From Desmodesmus armatus (Eukaryota; Chlorophyta; Chlorophyceae; Sphaeropleales; Scenedesmaceae), in NCBI GenBank assembly GCA_007449985.2, contig VIIQ02000086.1:62001-126000 (forward strand): a DNA stretch of 64,000 nucleotides, written 5' to 3'. Shown piece after piece: positions 1-12,350 of the stretch (positions are counted from its first letter, which is position 1; each line of letters begins with the position of its first letter). The notes beneath the pieces are model-generated. The model was not told the origin of the DNA. It searched no databases and worked only from the letters and a program-made list of their open reading frames with translations. Position numbers and translations under genes: made by a program.

Positions 1-1040
1 CAGCAGCTGCCGTATGAGCTGGCGTACAGCACGTGGCTAACAGATTGGGTTCAGCAGCTGGAGCCCAGCCCCTCGGAAGAGCTGCGGATAGTGGCACGGG
101 GGCAGCACGTGGAGCGGTGGAAGTCTCCTCGCTCCTCATACCCCGAGGTGGGTGCGGCATGTTGTCCCTGACACCACCTCTGTGGAGGGGCCTGACAGGC
201 AGCAGGGATGTTGGCTGGAAACGCACCGGCTGGTGTTTGACTCAGTCACAGCTCAGCACTAGCAAGTGGCTGCAACCACCACTGCAGTCATCAATGGCAG
301 CAAGAAACATTAGCAGTCTCTGCACATGCAGAAGGGGATGAGCTTTGTGGGCTAGTGGAGGCATCAGCTGTGCTGTGCTGTGTGTGCTGCAGGGTCGCAC
401 AGGCTACCTGAAGTGGCGTGAGAACTTGAAGTCCAGCCACGCTGCTACAGTGGTGGGGTTGATGGAGGCAGCGGGGTATGATGCAGCAGCCTGTGAAAAG
501 GTGAAGAGATGGATTCTCAAGAAGGACATCAAAACAGACCCTGAGAACCAGGTGGGTCTGCACATATAGCTGCACGCCTGCCAGCACCATGGGCAGTGAC
601 TGACTGTTGGCAAGGGCGACAAGAGTAACGACACCTTGCATCCCATGCACAGCGCAGCAAGCTGGCACTCCTTTCTGTCCCTTGGAAGACCATGAATTCT
701 GCATCTGGCATCCGCTGGTTTGAGTTGCAACATGAGCTTGTGGGTGACAGACCCAGTCATAGGGGACCTGCCGGCAGGTGATGCAGCAGCAGCACCACCC
801 CTTGTGCTGCTTGTGCCTTGTGCTGTGCTGTGCTGTGCACAGGTGGTCGAGGATGCTTTGTGCCTTGTGTTCCTGCAGCACCAGTTTGCTGACCTGCTAG
901 CCAAGGAGGGTGCTGACAAGATGGTGGACGTGGTGAAGAAAACTTGGCGGAAGATGGGGCCAAAGGGCCAGGCTGCAGCGTTGACGCTGGATCTGCCGGC
1001 TGACCAGGCAGACGTTGTCAAGAGGGCACTGGGCGCTTGA
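1..1040 (+). CDS. DUF4202 family protein, 3' part (5' end outside window)
   Basis: Three exons are visible: 1-147, 393-551 and 843-1040 (stop TGA 1038-1040), all in one phase, giving 167 residues of the C-terminal part. Conserved features of the DUF4202 family are present: the stretch ending in VARGQHVERWKSPRSSYPE, then GRTGYLKWRENLK, then EDALCLVFLQHQFADL and KTWRKMGPKGQ near the end. The function of this family is not established; it is found in bacteria, fungi and plants. Both introns end in TGTGC-type repeats directly before the acceptor AG. A TGTAA motif at 1305-1309, 265 bases after the stop, is the likely poly(A) signal. Identification rests on recall of the family pattern and I am fairly sure of it. 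Confidence 0.85.
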
Positions 1041-1515
1041 TGCTTGACAAGCTTGTTTTTTGCTTGTAGTTGTCTGATCATTTCCTTTGCTGATGGCTTC
1101 TTCCGATGATCTGTTTCAATCTGGGTTTCTGTGTGAGGTGTCCTGGGTTGGTGTGATTGTTTGCAAGTTCTATCACTATGAAGCTTTCACTATGCATGGT
1201 TGTTGGGCCCTGTGGCCAGTTGCAACCCAGTTCTTCATGACATATGTCACATTTGACACTTGTGTGGTGCATGACTCATTGACAATGCACCCTAGGAGGA
1301 CCTTTGTAAGTTCCTGAAAGGCAGGCTACACATGCTGTGCTGTGCTGTGGCAGCTCAATAACCGCAGGGATCAAGGGACGACCGCCCAAAAAAGCGCAAA
1401 TCTCCATCATGTTTGATTAAAACTATTTGACGAAAGCTGTTGCGGCTCGTAGTCGCCTTGCTCTCGAAAGCCGTTCGTTGATCACTTCAGATCAGCTGCA
1501 AGTGCTGACAGTCCA
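1041..1515. promoter_or_regulatory. 3' UTR of DUF4202 gene and 5' region of ribokinase gene
   Basis: No exon is supported here. The left part is T/G-rich, as expected for a 3' UTR on the + strand, and holds TGTAA at 1305-1309 plus a short GCTGT repeat around 1330-1350. The right part (about 1360-1515) should contain the promoter and leader of the ribokinase gene; no clear TATA box is seen. Confidence 0.4.
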
Positions 1516-2840
1516 ATGCTGTCCCGCACTGCTATCTCAATGCACAGGGCAAACAACGTTCGTTTGAAAGCTTCAGAATCCTCACCAACAGCACCTCAGA
1601 AGCCGCTTGTGGTTGTGGGCAGCATCAATGCAGGTGAGCACAGTTGATCCTGTGTCAAGCGCTGGATTCAACGCTCTGGGGCCCTTCCACTGACCCTTTC
1701 GAAGCACAGCTTGTTTCACTGCGAGTCCAACTTCCACAACCCTGCAGACTTGGTCTTGAAGGTCGACCGTCTTCCTCAGCCAGGAGAAACCATCGGTGCA
1801 GCAAGCCTAGAGTTCTTCCCAGGTGGCAAAGGTGCCAACCAAGCAGCAGCTGCTGCCAAGTTAGGGTGGCCCACCATTTTGGTAGGGCAGCTGGGCACCG
1901 ACAGCAACGCAGATGCACTGGAGGCGGCGTTGGGTGCAGCTGGTGTCCAGCTGCAGCACGTGCAGCGGGTGCAGGGCCCTTCTGGCACTGCTGTGATACT
2001 GTTGCAGGCCTCAGGTGGGTGGGTGGCATGTCCCGACGCCTGCAGCACACCTGCAGCGGTGTCAGCATTGTCAGCAGCACATGCAATGATTGGGAGTGGC
2101 AGCACACCCAGCAGGCAAGTCAGGTGTGCCGCAGTCAGGTGTGTGTGATCGGCAGCGTCAGTATCTGCTGCCGGCGTATTGGTGCTGTTGCAGGGGAGAA
2201 CAGCATCATTATTGTAGGTGGCGCCAATCAAGCCTGGCCAGACAGCCTGCCTGCAGACACACAAGAGGTGAATGGGGTCAGCTTACAATACAGTGGGATG
2301 CAACAGCTGCAGTCCCATTGCATAACAGTGGCTGGAACACAGACGCAAACTGCTGTGCTCACTGCAGCTGGTAGTACGGCGTGCACACATACTGGTGATT
2401 TGGATCAATGGCTGCCTACACAGCACACCACAGCTCCCTGCATACAAGCAGCCATTAACATCACCACTGAATGGGCCTCAGGCTTGGACGCTACCTTCCA
2501 CTTTCTGCTCTGTCCTCCTTTGACCCGTTCCTGCAGTTGATAGCAGGTGCTGGTGCTGTGCTGCTCCAAAGGGAAATCCCAGAAGCTGTCAACATTCAAG
2601 CAGCACAGGCTGCTGCAGCTGCTGGAGTGCCGGTGTTGCTGGATGCAGGAGGTGTAGACGCACCACTGTCAGATGGCCTGTTGCAGCTCCTCACCACCAT
2701 AAGCCCCAATGAAACAGAGCTGCAGCGGCTTACAGGACAGCGGGCAGACTCAGAAGCTCAGGTGCTGGTGGCAGCCGCTGGCCTGCAGCAGAGGGCTGCT
2801 CAGTTGGCAGCGCAACAGCAGGGTGGTGGTGGTGATCCTG

Positions 2841-2876
<36 letters not shown>

Positions 2877-3429
2877 CCCGGCAGGGCCAAGCTGGGTTGC
2901 TGCGTGTGTTGGTGAAGCGTGGCAGTGCTGGCAGCATGATGGTGGCCCTGGGGGTCAGCAGGAGGCACTACAGCCGGCTATTCCTGCTGCCAAGGTGGTC
3001 GACACAACAGGTGTGTGCAGTAGGTGGCAGGTCAAGGCATGCAAGGTGCAAGGCCGTTTATTATCGGTTTCTGCCTGGAGCAGAGGCAGCCACATGGGTT
3101 GAGCATGCTTCCATCCAGAGGTGTCCCTCTCAGCACTCCCCTTCCCTGCATCCCCTGGTTTATGCTGTGTCAAGTGGGTCAACGGGCACCATGGTGTGTC
3201 AATAGTGCTTTTGCAAGGTTGCGCTGGGCTTCTCCTGCCGCACCTTCCTCCCACAGGTGCTGGTGACTGCTTCACTGCTGCCTGGATGGTCGGCATTTTG
3301 GAGGGCCAGTCACCAGCCCAGGCGATGAGGTTTGCTGCAGCAGCAGCCAGCATCTGTGTCTCTCGGCCAGGGGCAATGACCAGCCTGCCCACACGGCAGG
3401 AGCTGGACCTTTTCCTGCAGTCTCTGTAG
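1516..3429 (+). CDS. RBSK: Ribokinase (PfkB-family carbohydrate kinase)
   Basis: Five exons: 1516-1633, 1748-2014, 2194-2267, 2537-3010 and 3257-3429, about 368 residues, close to the usual ribokinase size plus a short N-terminal extension. It would phosphorylate D-ribose to ribose 5-phosphate. Evidence: N-terminal VVVGSINADLVLKVDRLPQPGET, PfkB signature 1 GGKGANQAAAAAKLG, the conserved ISPNETE, and signature 2 DTTGAGDCFTAAW with the catalytic Asp of GAGD in the last exon. The ATG at 1516 gives a short leader rich in Ser/Arg/Ala that could be an organelle signal. Oddities: an in-frame run of 11 CAG codons (2843-2875) gives a poly-Gln insert. The reading frame breaks at the G4 run 2951-2954; one extra G restores a conserved reading (ALGGQQEALQPA) and makes the whole CDS divisible by three. 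I take it as a sequence error. Confidence 0.9.
2843..2875 (+). repeat. (CAG)11 repeat coding poly-Gln in ribokinase
   Basis: Eleven perfect CAG codons in frame in exon 4 of the ribokinase gene, between the NETE region and the nucleotide-binding region, probably in a surface loop. It is likely to be length-variable between strains. Confidence 0.9.
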
Positions 3430-3905
3430 TGGTAACAGCAGTTGTGCATGCCCATTGGTGCTGGTGTGGCCTTGTTGCCACATGCTGGCAGCTGAGATAG
3501 GCTGTGGGCAGGAAGCACAGACAGCATACATGTTGTCCTGCAGCTCCACGTGTTACGGCTTTTTGCAGTGTCCACACCCTTGACCTGATTGACTTCACCG
3601 TGACTCCGTTGGCAACAAGTGGAGTGTTGAGAGCATTTGCATGCATGCATGCAATCATAAGGTGACTCGACATATTGTTGCAAGCTGCACATGTGTTTGG
3701 CTCCAAGTCTTCAGAGTTCTAAGTCTTTGGTACACATGAAAGCAATAGGGGCATTCAGGATGACAGCAGGTACCTAGGGCCGCCCAATGCCTTGACACAA
3801 TTGGAGCTGGCAGATGCTGGACTCCCTGCAAGTTGCTATGCTGAAAGGGGCGCAAACGGGTGCTATGCTGGAACGAAGGGGCCTTGATGCTGGATGACAC
3901 ACACG
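3430..3905 (+). other. Ribokinase 3' flank, T/G-rich
   Basis: This stretch is T/G-rich on the + strand, matching a 3' UTR of the ribokinase gene, and has no convincing exon. I see no TGTAA on the + strand here. Composition changes sharply at about 3.9 kb, where the opposite strand's 3' flank (NRPS-like gene) begins. Confidence 0.35.
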
Positions 3906-6900
3906 GTATTACAAGACATTCAAAGACACAAACACACTTTCATCTAGTCCGTGCAAAATGTGGCGATATCAGAGTCCAGTTGCCCTTACAATGGCCCATT
4001 CCACAGCCGTGAAGCAGCTGCCTCGTCGGTGATGGAAGGGCTAGTCAAAAAAGGTCCAACAACGCAGCCCACTCATGCAGTTGCTAGTAACCAGCCCATT
4101 TCAAGTGCTGATGCCTGTGATGGCGCCGCCGCCAGCCCCGCCCCTGTGGCCTTAACCTTAGCTAAGTAATACTATGCTAGCACTACAGCAGCACGATAAT
4201 ACGGCAGGCCGGGTGTTACACCGACCACTGCCGCTTGCATGCATTGCTCAAAAGTGTCCGTTGGCTGTGCCTCGTGTGCTGCGCAGCACAAGTTGCTTGG
4301 CCAGCAACGCATGCTAGGGGACGGCCCCCAGCTGCACATCAGCATCAGTTGCCGCAGTGCTGACAGTCCAGACCCACACAGTTGACCCAATCCATCCTCA
4401 GGCTGCCAGTGGCGGAGCAGACTGCTCAGTGCCGACAGCATAGATCAGCGCGGTTTGAGACGGTCTCAAGCAAAGGGATAGATAATGAGTCATGGCAGCC
4501 ATGATGCATCCACCTCTTGCAAGCCAGCATTTGGCCAACCTCCTGAGGGTGTGGCGTGGTGAAGCTGTACCCTGTGCAGCACAACTAAGAGTGAGCACAC
4601 CTGCCAGGCAGTGTGCCACATATGGAACAACACAGATGTCAACGCTGTTGCATTCACGCGTCCATTGGACACCTACAAAACACATGACGTAGCAAAAGAA
4701 CCCAAGGTAGCATGCCAGTATGAGAGGAGCTACACAAGTAGTATTGGCAGAGAGTGCAGGTACCATACACCCTGCAACGCGCCTGTACCCCAAGCATGCA
4801 CCCAGCAGCGGCCACTATACCACGCCAAACAGCGAACCAAGGCGCAACACGGTCAAATACCTGCTGTCATGTCCATCGTGCACTTGCTGATCATTACAAT
4901 TAGAGCATCACTTCCACACTGCTGTCACTTCTGCAGTGCACTCACTGACACAGTCAGAGCATCACCATCCACTTTTCACAGCAGGAACCTGCAGCCACAC
5001 CATGCATGCTGGCCCAAGTGGCAATGATAGGGCGCACCACCAGAGCAACGTGCGCTTGTGATCACAAGCACATGTGCAGCTGCCTCCATCCATGCATCAC
5101 TCCACCATTCATGCTCAACGGCATGTCCATGGCTGGCCAGCTCGACGTTTGTTATTTTATTGGTACTGGGTGGGTTGGTTGTGTGATCCGTCGGCCGTTG
5201 GTTTGTTGCTGCTTGCTGCAGCGCGTGCGGTGACGAACAGGGAAACAAAACATGTCCTGCTTGTGCGCAAGGGGCCCAGGCTCCTCCCGCACAAGCGCAA
5301 CAAAACACGTGGAGCCTGGAAGGTGCCTGTGACACGCATCAATTCACAGGCCAGCAACAACACCCCATCCCATGGCGTTCCACAGGTTTGCGTTGTGATC
5401 GAGCACAAGATGCCCATCACTGTCATGTGTTGCACCTGCAGTGACATCTCATGCGCTCTCAAGGGCCAGGTCAGGCTGCCACTTGAGCTGGAAACGATGC
5501 CGCCAGCACGACAAACTCAGAGAAACACAGGAGCTCCCTGCGCCGGTGCATTGTGACACTGCACAGTCAATCCGTGTGTGCAAAGGTGTACGTGCAGCAC
5601 TGCTTGCAGCCATCCGGATAGGGTAACCAAAGCTGCAACGCCCACCGCCTGCATCCAACGCACACCCTCATTCTGAGAGTATCAATCCGTACAGCACACA
5701 AGATTGCGCACTTGCCAGCACCCCCGTATCCATGCAACATGCAGGCTAGCACAGTATGGGTGTGCGGCCAGCCTTCATAGCACTAAGCCTTCAAGGAGGT
5801 CTCCAGCACAGTTGGCAAACAGTGAGACCGCTCGCGGAGCCTCGATGGCAGTTGCCACCTTCCAGCACTCCCTATGCACACAATACAACTCCCAACTGTG
5901 CAATACTGAACCTGCTAGCCGCACTATTGTGCCCCAAACAAGAAAATGAAAGAAAGACCCCTAGGCTGCTGACACTGGCAACCAAGTGCAGCATGCAAGC
6001 AAGTTGCTTGCTTCAAACAGAGTGGAACCTACCCTTATGGTGCAATCCACCCATGCTGCTCCTTAGGTTCAAGGCCAAAGTTGGCCAATGCAAGCAGCTG
6101 GGCACACCAAATATCAAGAAAAGAAAAGAACTTGACAATGCCATGCGCTGCTGAGGGCACTCTTCAGGTGTGGGCACATGCAACAGGAGAGGATTTCCTC
6201 ACAATCCATCAAACGTTGATTGACATGTCCACTGACATGCATAAATCATGCATTTCAACGTGCCTGCACTGGCCAACAGCCTGTTCCAGCCCTACAATGG
6301 CGACAACAGTGAAACCAGGGAACACTCTTTGAAACCAAAAAAAGCGGGCAGCACAGTGCTGTCAGGTGCAACAGAAGGCAGCCTCACGGGAGGCTTGCCA
6401 ATTAAAAAGACCGCCACACATCAAACTGCAGCCACCGGCAGCACAGGGGTGCCAGGGCAAGGGAAGATCATCACAAAATATCACGTCATGAGCACCAACT
6501 GCTGAAAAATGTCCAAAGCAGCTAGGGCAGCCTGCTGCAACAACCCTACATGGCAAAACCTCAGCAGGAGCCGATCGGGGGTGTAGTATGGTCATCCTGC
6601 AACAACAATGACTGGTGTTGCAGCCAGTGCAGCAAACACACCAGCCACCTAACACGATTAGGAAGCTATGGAGACGAATGCAAGCACCAACCACAGTCGA
6701 CCACAAAACTGTCCTGCCGCCTCTCTGAGACCCTGCCTGCGCAATTGCTCACTCGCCTGTCTGTATGCCTGCCGCCGACACTGAGCACCGCACACGCCGT
6801 ACCAGTGTCAAGATCACGATGGACTGAATGTGATCACTAAAGCCTGCGCACGGGCAGCAGACCCTGAGCTCCAACCTTTGCGGACCACTCAGCACAACAC

Positions 6901-7414
6901 AGCATATCATCTACAGCACATCACAACCCTTGCACCCCAGCAATCACATAGCTGCCACTGGGCAGCTGGTCAGGACAGATCGCTTGTGGGCGGGCTCCAA
7001 GCAAGGAAATGCAAGGCCTTTCAGGTGGCACTACTGACCTGAAGCACTCTAACAGCCTGTGATCCAGCCCAACCACTGCACCACGACTTTCTGCAGTGCA
7101 GCACATCCACTCTGCACCATTGCACACCCAGACGCTACAATCAAGCCAGGTGACACACAGAAGGGCTCCAGCAGCAAGCCATCACCATGCCCACAGTTGC
7201 CACACGTAAACCCATCAACCTAGTACCAGACCGCGCCAAAACCCAACCTGCCCAGTAAAGCATGCATACAGCCAAGTTGACTGTGCAGTGCCATCACCCA
7301 AAAAGAAACCAGTGGCCACTTGGCCGCCTGCCACATTCCAGTGCTGATGTCAGCGGAAGCAAAGTGCTTGCCACTGCACCTACGGCATTCATTTTGCCCG
7401 AGCCTCCACCTGCC
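3906..7414 (-). other. Putative 3.4-3.5-kb 3' UTR of the NRPS-like gene
   Basis: No coding exon can be supported on either strand. The + strand is persistently C/A-rich, that is, the - strand is T/G-rich, from the stop codon of the NRPS-like gene (7415) down to about 3.95 kb. TTACA (TGTAA on the - strand) occurs at 3909-3913 and 3986-3990, exactly where the skew ends, with earlier copies at 4214-4218 and 4894-4898. I infer one long 3' UTR; unrecognised exons or introns inside it are not excluded. Confidence 0.4.
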
Positions 7415-10400
7415 TCATGCATGGTCCATCATTGGCACTGCAGGCACACCCCTCCAAACTGCACCAGCTGGCACAGTCTCGCCCTTCATGACGATCGACA
7501 CATCCTGCAGCATTATAGCAGCACACCATGCACCATGTCAGAACACAGCCCGCACTTGGTGAACACTACCTGCTGCCTACGGTCGCCACATTGCAGTGTG
7601 TGTGCGCTGCAGTCAGGCCCTGACACCTCCCCAAAGACGGCCAGTTTGTAAGCATCAGATGCTGTACACGTGCCAGTAGCTGCTGGCATTCAGGCTGCAA
7701 CCCTAGAGGGTGTATTCAACGGCAACCCTGCAGAGTTGCGGATGACTAATGACTAAGTAACAGTATTACCAGTCAGCATGTCAGTGGCCACCAAGGCTGC
7801 TGACAGCAGAAGGGCTTACCCCAATGACAGCACCGTCTCCAATGGCACAGCCAGGCATCACAGCAGAGCCGCACCCAATGGTCACACGGCTGCCGATGCA
7901 CACATCTGCAGGACAGACGGCAGCAAGCACACAGCAGACACGGACTTAATGGACCAGCTACCTCGAGATGTGAGCTGGACGCATCAAACTCAAGGTTGAT
8001 TGCTGTCAACACAATGTACATTCCAGCGCTGCTTAGATGCCAGCAACCCTCTGCGGACTGCACAAGCATTGGGGTTGAGCAGCAAGGTTGCAGCAGCACC
8101 TGCTGGCCTCCGCTCAACGTGCATGAGCCCTCATCATACTGTCGTCACAGATTCTGTTGAAACATTGGTCAAAGCTCTGGACAGAGCCTTGGGCTGGGAA
8201 CAGGCTGTCCTCAACCTTTTCAAATGGTTGCCAGCTTTCGGCAAGCATTACAGGCAGTTCCAACTTTGGCCAGCTGGGCGCAAGCCTGGCCCATGGAGGG
8301 AACAAACCTCAAGCTGTTGTGTCCTGCTTACCATGGAACTTGACACATCTGTTCTCTGTGGTGTGTGCCATCACAAAGGACAGGTCATCAATCACGGTGC
8401 CGTCACCAATGGTGAGGCAGTCAGGCTCGTTGCTGCACGTGCACACAGTTCACAGCAGCCAATGATGTCAGCCAACCACAATTGGGATACAGCAACCGCT
8501 GCAGCAGTATCCGCAATCAACCAGAGACACACAAAACATATACCACGAGGTTGCATCAAACGTTGACGTTATAGCTCAGCACATGGCCCACCTTGCCAGG
8601 CTGTTGAGCAGCACTCCCTTGCCAATCTTGGCGCCCATGGCCCTGTAGTACCACACTGCCAGCTGACTGCCACTGAGGTACTTGAGCAGGCTGGTCTGAT
8701 GGAAGTAGAACAGGATGCCGGTGATCATCCAGGCTGCAGCGCAACCACCACACAGCACGGCACAGCACACAGGGGGAGCGCGTCAAGCCTTGCGTGTACA
8801 CATGGGATTTTGATGGAACGTAAACGCGGCTTTGTGCATGTGGTCATGTTTGTGCTGACTAGATCTAGAAGTTTCCGATGCAGATGTTGGCCTGGAGAAG
8901 GGAACAGCTGGTGTACCCCAGCCTGCATGACCCAGTGCCTGCCCTCACCTGTATGTGTGTACTGGTAGAAGGGGTTGTTGCCTTGGCAGCGCCTCAGAAG
9001 CACCCTGCAAGATACCACCACATGCAGCGTGTCAGCCATCTGTTGCAGGCTTTCTGCCAGGCTGGAGTCAAGGCACATGCAGCTGCAGCTGTACCGCCAC
9101 TGGCACTGCACCAAAGCTTACCCTGCACCAAACTACAGCAGCTGCTGCTGTCAGAGTAGTACTATTGTCTACCATAGTTCAGCACACGGACCATCCAGCA
9201 ACATGGTGCCTGACAGGGATCATGCCCTGCTGCTTACTTCTTGACAATCATCATCCACAGGAAGTCAGTGCAGAGGTCAATGGCCCAGGACACCGGCATC
9301 AGCAGCACGCCCCACACGATGCCATACTGGAACACCAACACCGTTGTGGCAATGAAGAAGGGCAATGTGGCAAACTGAACGCTGAGCGGCAGCAGCACTG
9401 CCATGATGAGTGTGTACAAGGCGTTGAACTTGAAGTACTGCCAGCTGCTGACTTGGCGGGTGACGCCGGGCTCTGACTGCACAGGGGGGCCGCCGTCTTC
9501 GGGTTCAGGCTTGCCAGGCATCAACACCATGGGTCCCTGCATGATAGAACCAGGGACACAGCAGAAGCGTTGTGAGCTAACAGTGACATGCGCGCGCTTC
9601 TCTAAGTTGTATCTCAAGTTTGGGGCAAGTTGCAGCGGCCATGGCAGCAACAGTGCTGCACAGAGGCTTCTGCATGCCAGCAGAGGATGCCAAACCCAAG
9701 GCATGTGATGGTCAAGGTGTGAAGTGCCATGCGCAGCCGTCATGGCCAACCTGCACGATGGAGTCGCGTGGGAAGGTGCGGCCAGCCTCTGCGTAGGTGA
9801 AAACCCCCAGGCATGCCCCTGGCATGACCTTGACCCCCGGGTACAGGCAGGTCTGGTTGGTGACGTCAGAGCCTCCCTTGATAATGATCTTGGAGGAGCC
9901 CAGGGCTGTTGAAGGCATCAGGGACACCTCACTGCGTCAATCAGACACAACAAAAACGTGTTGTCATGATGCGTCGCAAACACATGACGTGGGTGAAGTC
10001 TGCATATAATTCAACCGTGACCATCAACACATGCAAGAGTACGCTGTGGCACGCTCTTGGGATGCTCCAAGTTGGGGGGAGCTTTGGCACACATTGGCAT
10101 TTTCATTCCACAGCAGTCAAGTACACTGCACCAAAAATCACACAGATGCACTTCCCAGTGACCAGCACATGCAATGTGCCGCAGCCGCTGCAAGCATACC
10201 GCAACCCCAATGCGGCCCCTCACCTGCACACGGAGACTCCATCCCCAATCTCCACAAGGTCGTGCTCAAAGAGCTGCAGGCCCTCACCAATCCAGGCCTG
10301 CTTGCCAACCTTGGTGCCCATGGCCCTCAGCCACGCATTGAACATGGCCGTGCCTGTCCACATGTACAGGCACACCTTCAGCCCAGGGTGGTCCAGCATG

Positions 10401-12350
10401 CACTGCAGCAGGTGGCTGCGGAAGCGCTCGCCCCAGGTCTTGGGGCCGGGGTTGAGGCTCAGGGCGGGGTCGGGCTTGATGCGGCCACGGATTAGCCACT
10501 TGTAGGGGATGACCAGCAGCACCAGCAGCTGACCTGTGTGGTGGCAGAGCAGGCAGAGACACAGACAGCGCAGGGATGTTCGAGGAAAGCAACAGGCAGG
10601 GCCGCAATGACTGCGAATGCACGGCTTGGTGGCAGCTACCACGCAACACACTACTGACTTAATGCAAATCACTGTGCATTTGGCGACATCACTAGGACAC
10701 AGGAAGAACGGCGCCACTACCGGGGCATGATCAGAAGCATCTTTACTGGCTTACCGACAATGAAGATGGCTGTGGGGTACAGCAGCATGGACTTGATGGC
10801 TGCCTGCATCAGGTTGTCACATTTTGCTGCAGCCTGGGCTGACAGGGCCCTGCTGGGCAGCTGGGTGAAGCACTGCAGGGTGTCACCAGCAGCGATGGGC
10901 AGCTCGCCCCAGGTGTAGCCAGAGAGGTAGTTCCAGAACAGCAGCATGCCGACTGTTGGCCATGCAACATAGAGGATCACAGGCAGCAGCAGGTTGGGGC
11001 ACACAAAGTGGTCAAATATTGGCAGTAATGGGTATGCTTGCATGATAATGGAGGGGCAGGAGCGGGGACTAACTAGCAAATTAGACAAGCTTAGCAAACC
11101 GTAGGGTGTGGCTGCAGGCCTTGGCAGATGTCAGACAGCTGGTGACACTTTCCTTATCTATCAACCACTCACCTGTGAAGGGGAAGGTAATGAAGGCCAG
11201 GACAGAGTCAGTGATCACGAGGGCCAGCAGGCCGCTCAGCACTCCCAAGGGCTTGTCCTGAGATTTGGCGGCAGTGATACCATCTGGACCACTCTGAGGC
11301 CAGCGACTGCCCTTCCAGACAGACGGAGGGTTGTTGGACGCAGTGCACGGCTGCACCACTGCGCCATCAGGGACGTCCGCGCACACGACCATTCCGTGTG
11401 CGCCGACGACCGCGCCCTTGCCGACATTGGAGCGCTTGACGATCATCTTGCCGGTGGGGAAGCGATCGGTTGGCTTGCCCGCCTCGAATGTCACTGCCGT
11501 CACGCCGGAGAACATATCGCACACAGCGTCGTCCTTCACGTCGATCAGGTCGTAGCCCAAGAAGTCATCGGTGTCGATGAGCACGTTGGCGCCCACCTTC
11601 ATACCTAGGGCACGGTAGAACCAGTTGACCAGTGTGGTGCGCTTGATCAGTGGAAGGAAGGAGGCGCGGGCACCCTGTAGCAAAGCAAGGCAAGCGGTGC
11701 AGTGCAGGTCAGGACATGCATGCATGTGCTGCTGCCGATGCACTTTGTGCAAGCAGCGGCAGATCCAAGCTGGGTGTCGCATGTATTTTGTGACTAAACA
11801 GACGTCAAGGCCAGAATCAACACCAGGCAAGCGACCCTAGTGCCATGTGCGTGTTCGTGTTAGCTGGCATTGGCGAGACATGCACAACGGCAAGAGCGAG
11901 CAGGGCTCACCCCTAGTTTCTCCCCGGCGCCCGGAGCAAACACATGTATCCAGGCCCCACCAGCTCCCCTGCACTCACCACAACAAACTGGTTGGCCAGC
12001 CAGTGCCTGATGTACTGCCATCCCCATATGGGGTACTCCCCCTCCTTGTAGCGCCCAACAAACACCCACTTGCCCGCGACGGTGATCCCCACGCCCAGCA
12101 GCAGGCTCCCAAAGCTCAGCAGCGGCAGCAGAGCCAGGGCATCATAGCCCCACACCATCAGCAGCCACATCCACCCCAGCATCGGCAGCACCGACAGGGC
12201 GTGCATAGTGCCAGAGATGAGCAGCATGCCGAGGGTCTGCACCAGTGTGCACAGCCACACAGCAGGCTTGACCTGGTCTGTAGACACCCCCTCCTCCCCT
12301 GGCAGCTCCTTCTTGAGTGACACCGGCTTCAGGCCACCCTTGCCGCCTGC
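7415..12350 (-). other. C-terminal membrane/beta-helix half of the NRPS-like protein (exon 11 to 21)
   Basis: Order seen: several hydrophobic segments at the end of exon 11; beta-helix domain 1 in exon 12 ([16 protein letters not shown] and following); hydrophobic segments in exons 12-14; beta-helix domain 2 in exons 14-15 ([23 protein letters not shown]); hydrophobic segments in exon 16; beta-helix domain 3 in exons 18-21 ([27 protein letters not shown], ending [18 protein letters not shown]). The repeated R-A-[ML]-G-x-K-[VI]-G opening of each domain shows that the three are homologous. This is the layout of the terminal domain of bacterial Pls-type proteins (TIGR02353 in my memory). Confidence 0.8.

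Noticed and set aside
404..1081. Long - strand open frame over the DUF4202 exons
   Set aside because: It is the complement of conserved exons and its protein shows no family features.
2951..2959. A five-base GTCAG 'intron' that would mend the ribokinase frame
   Set aside because: Five bases cannot be a spliceosomal intron; a missing G in the homopolymer explains the same shift.
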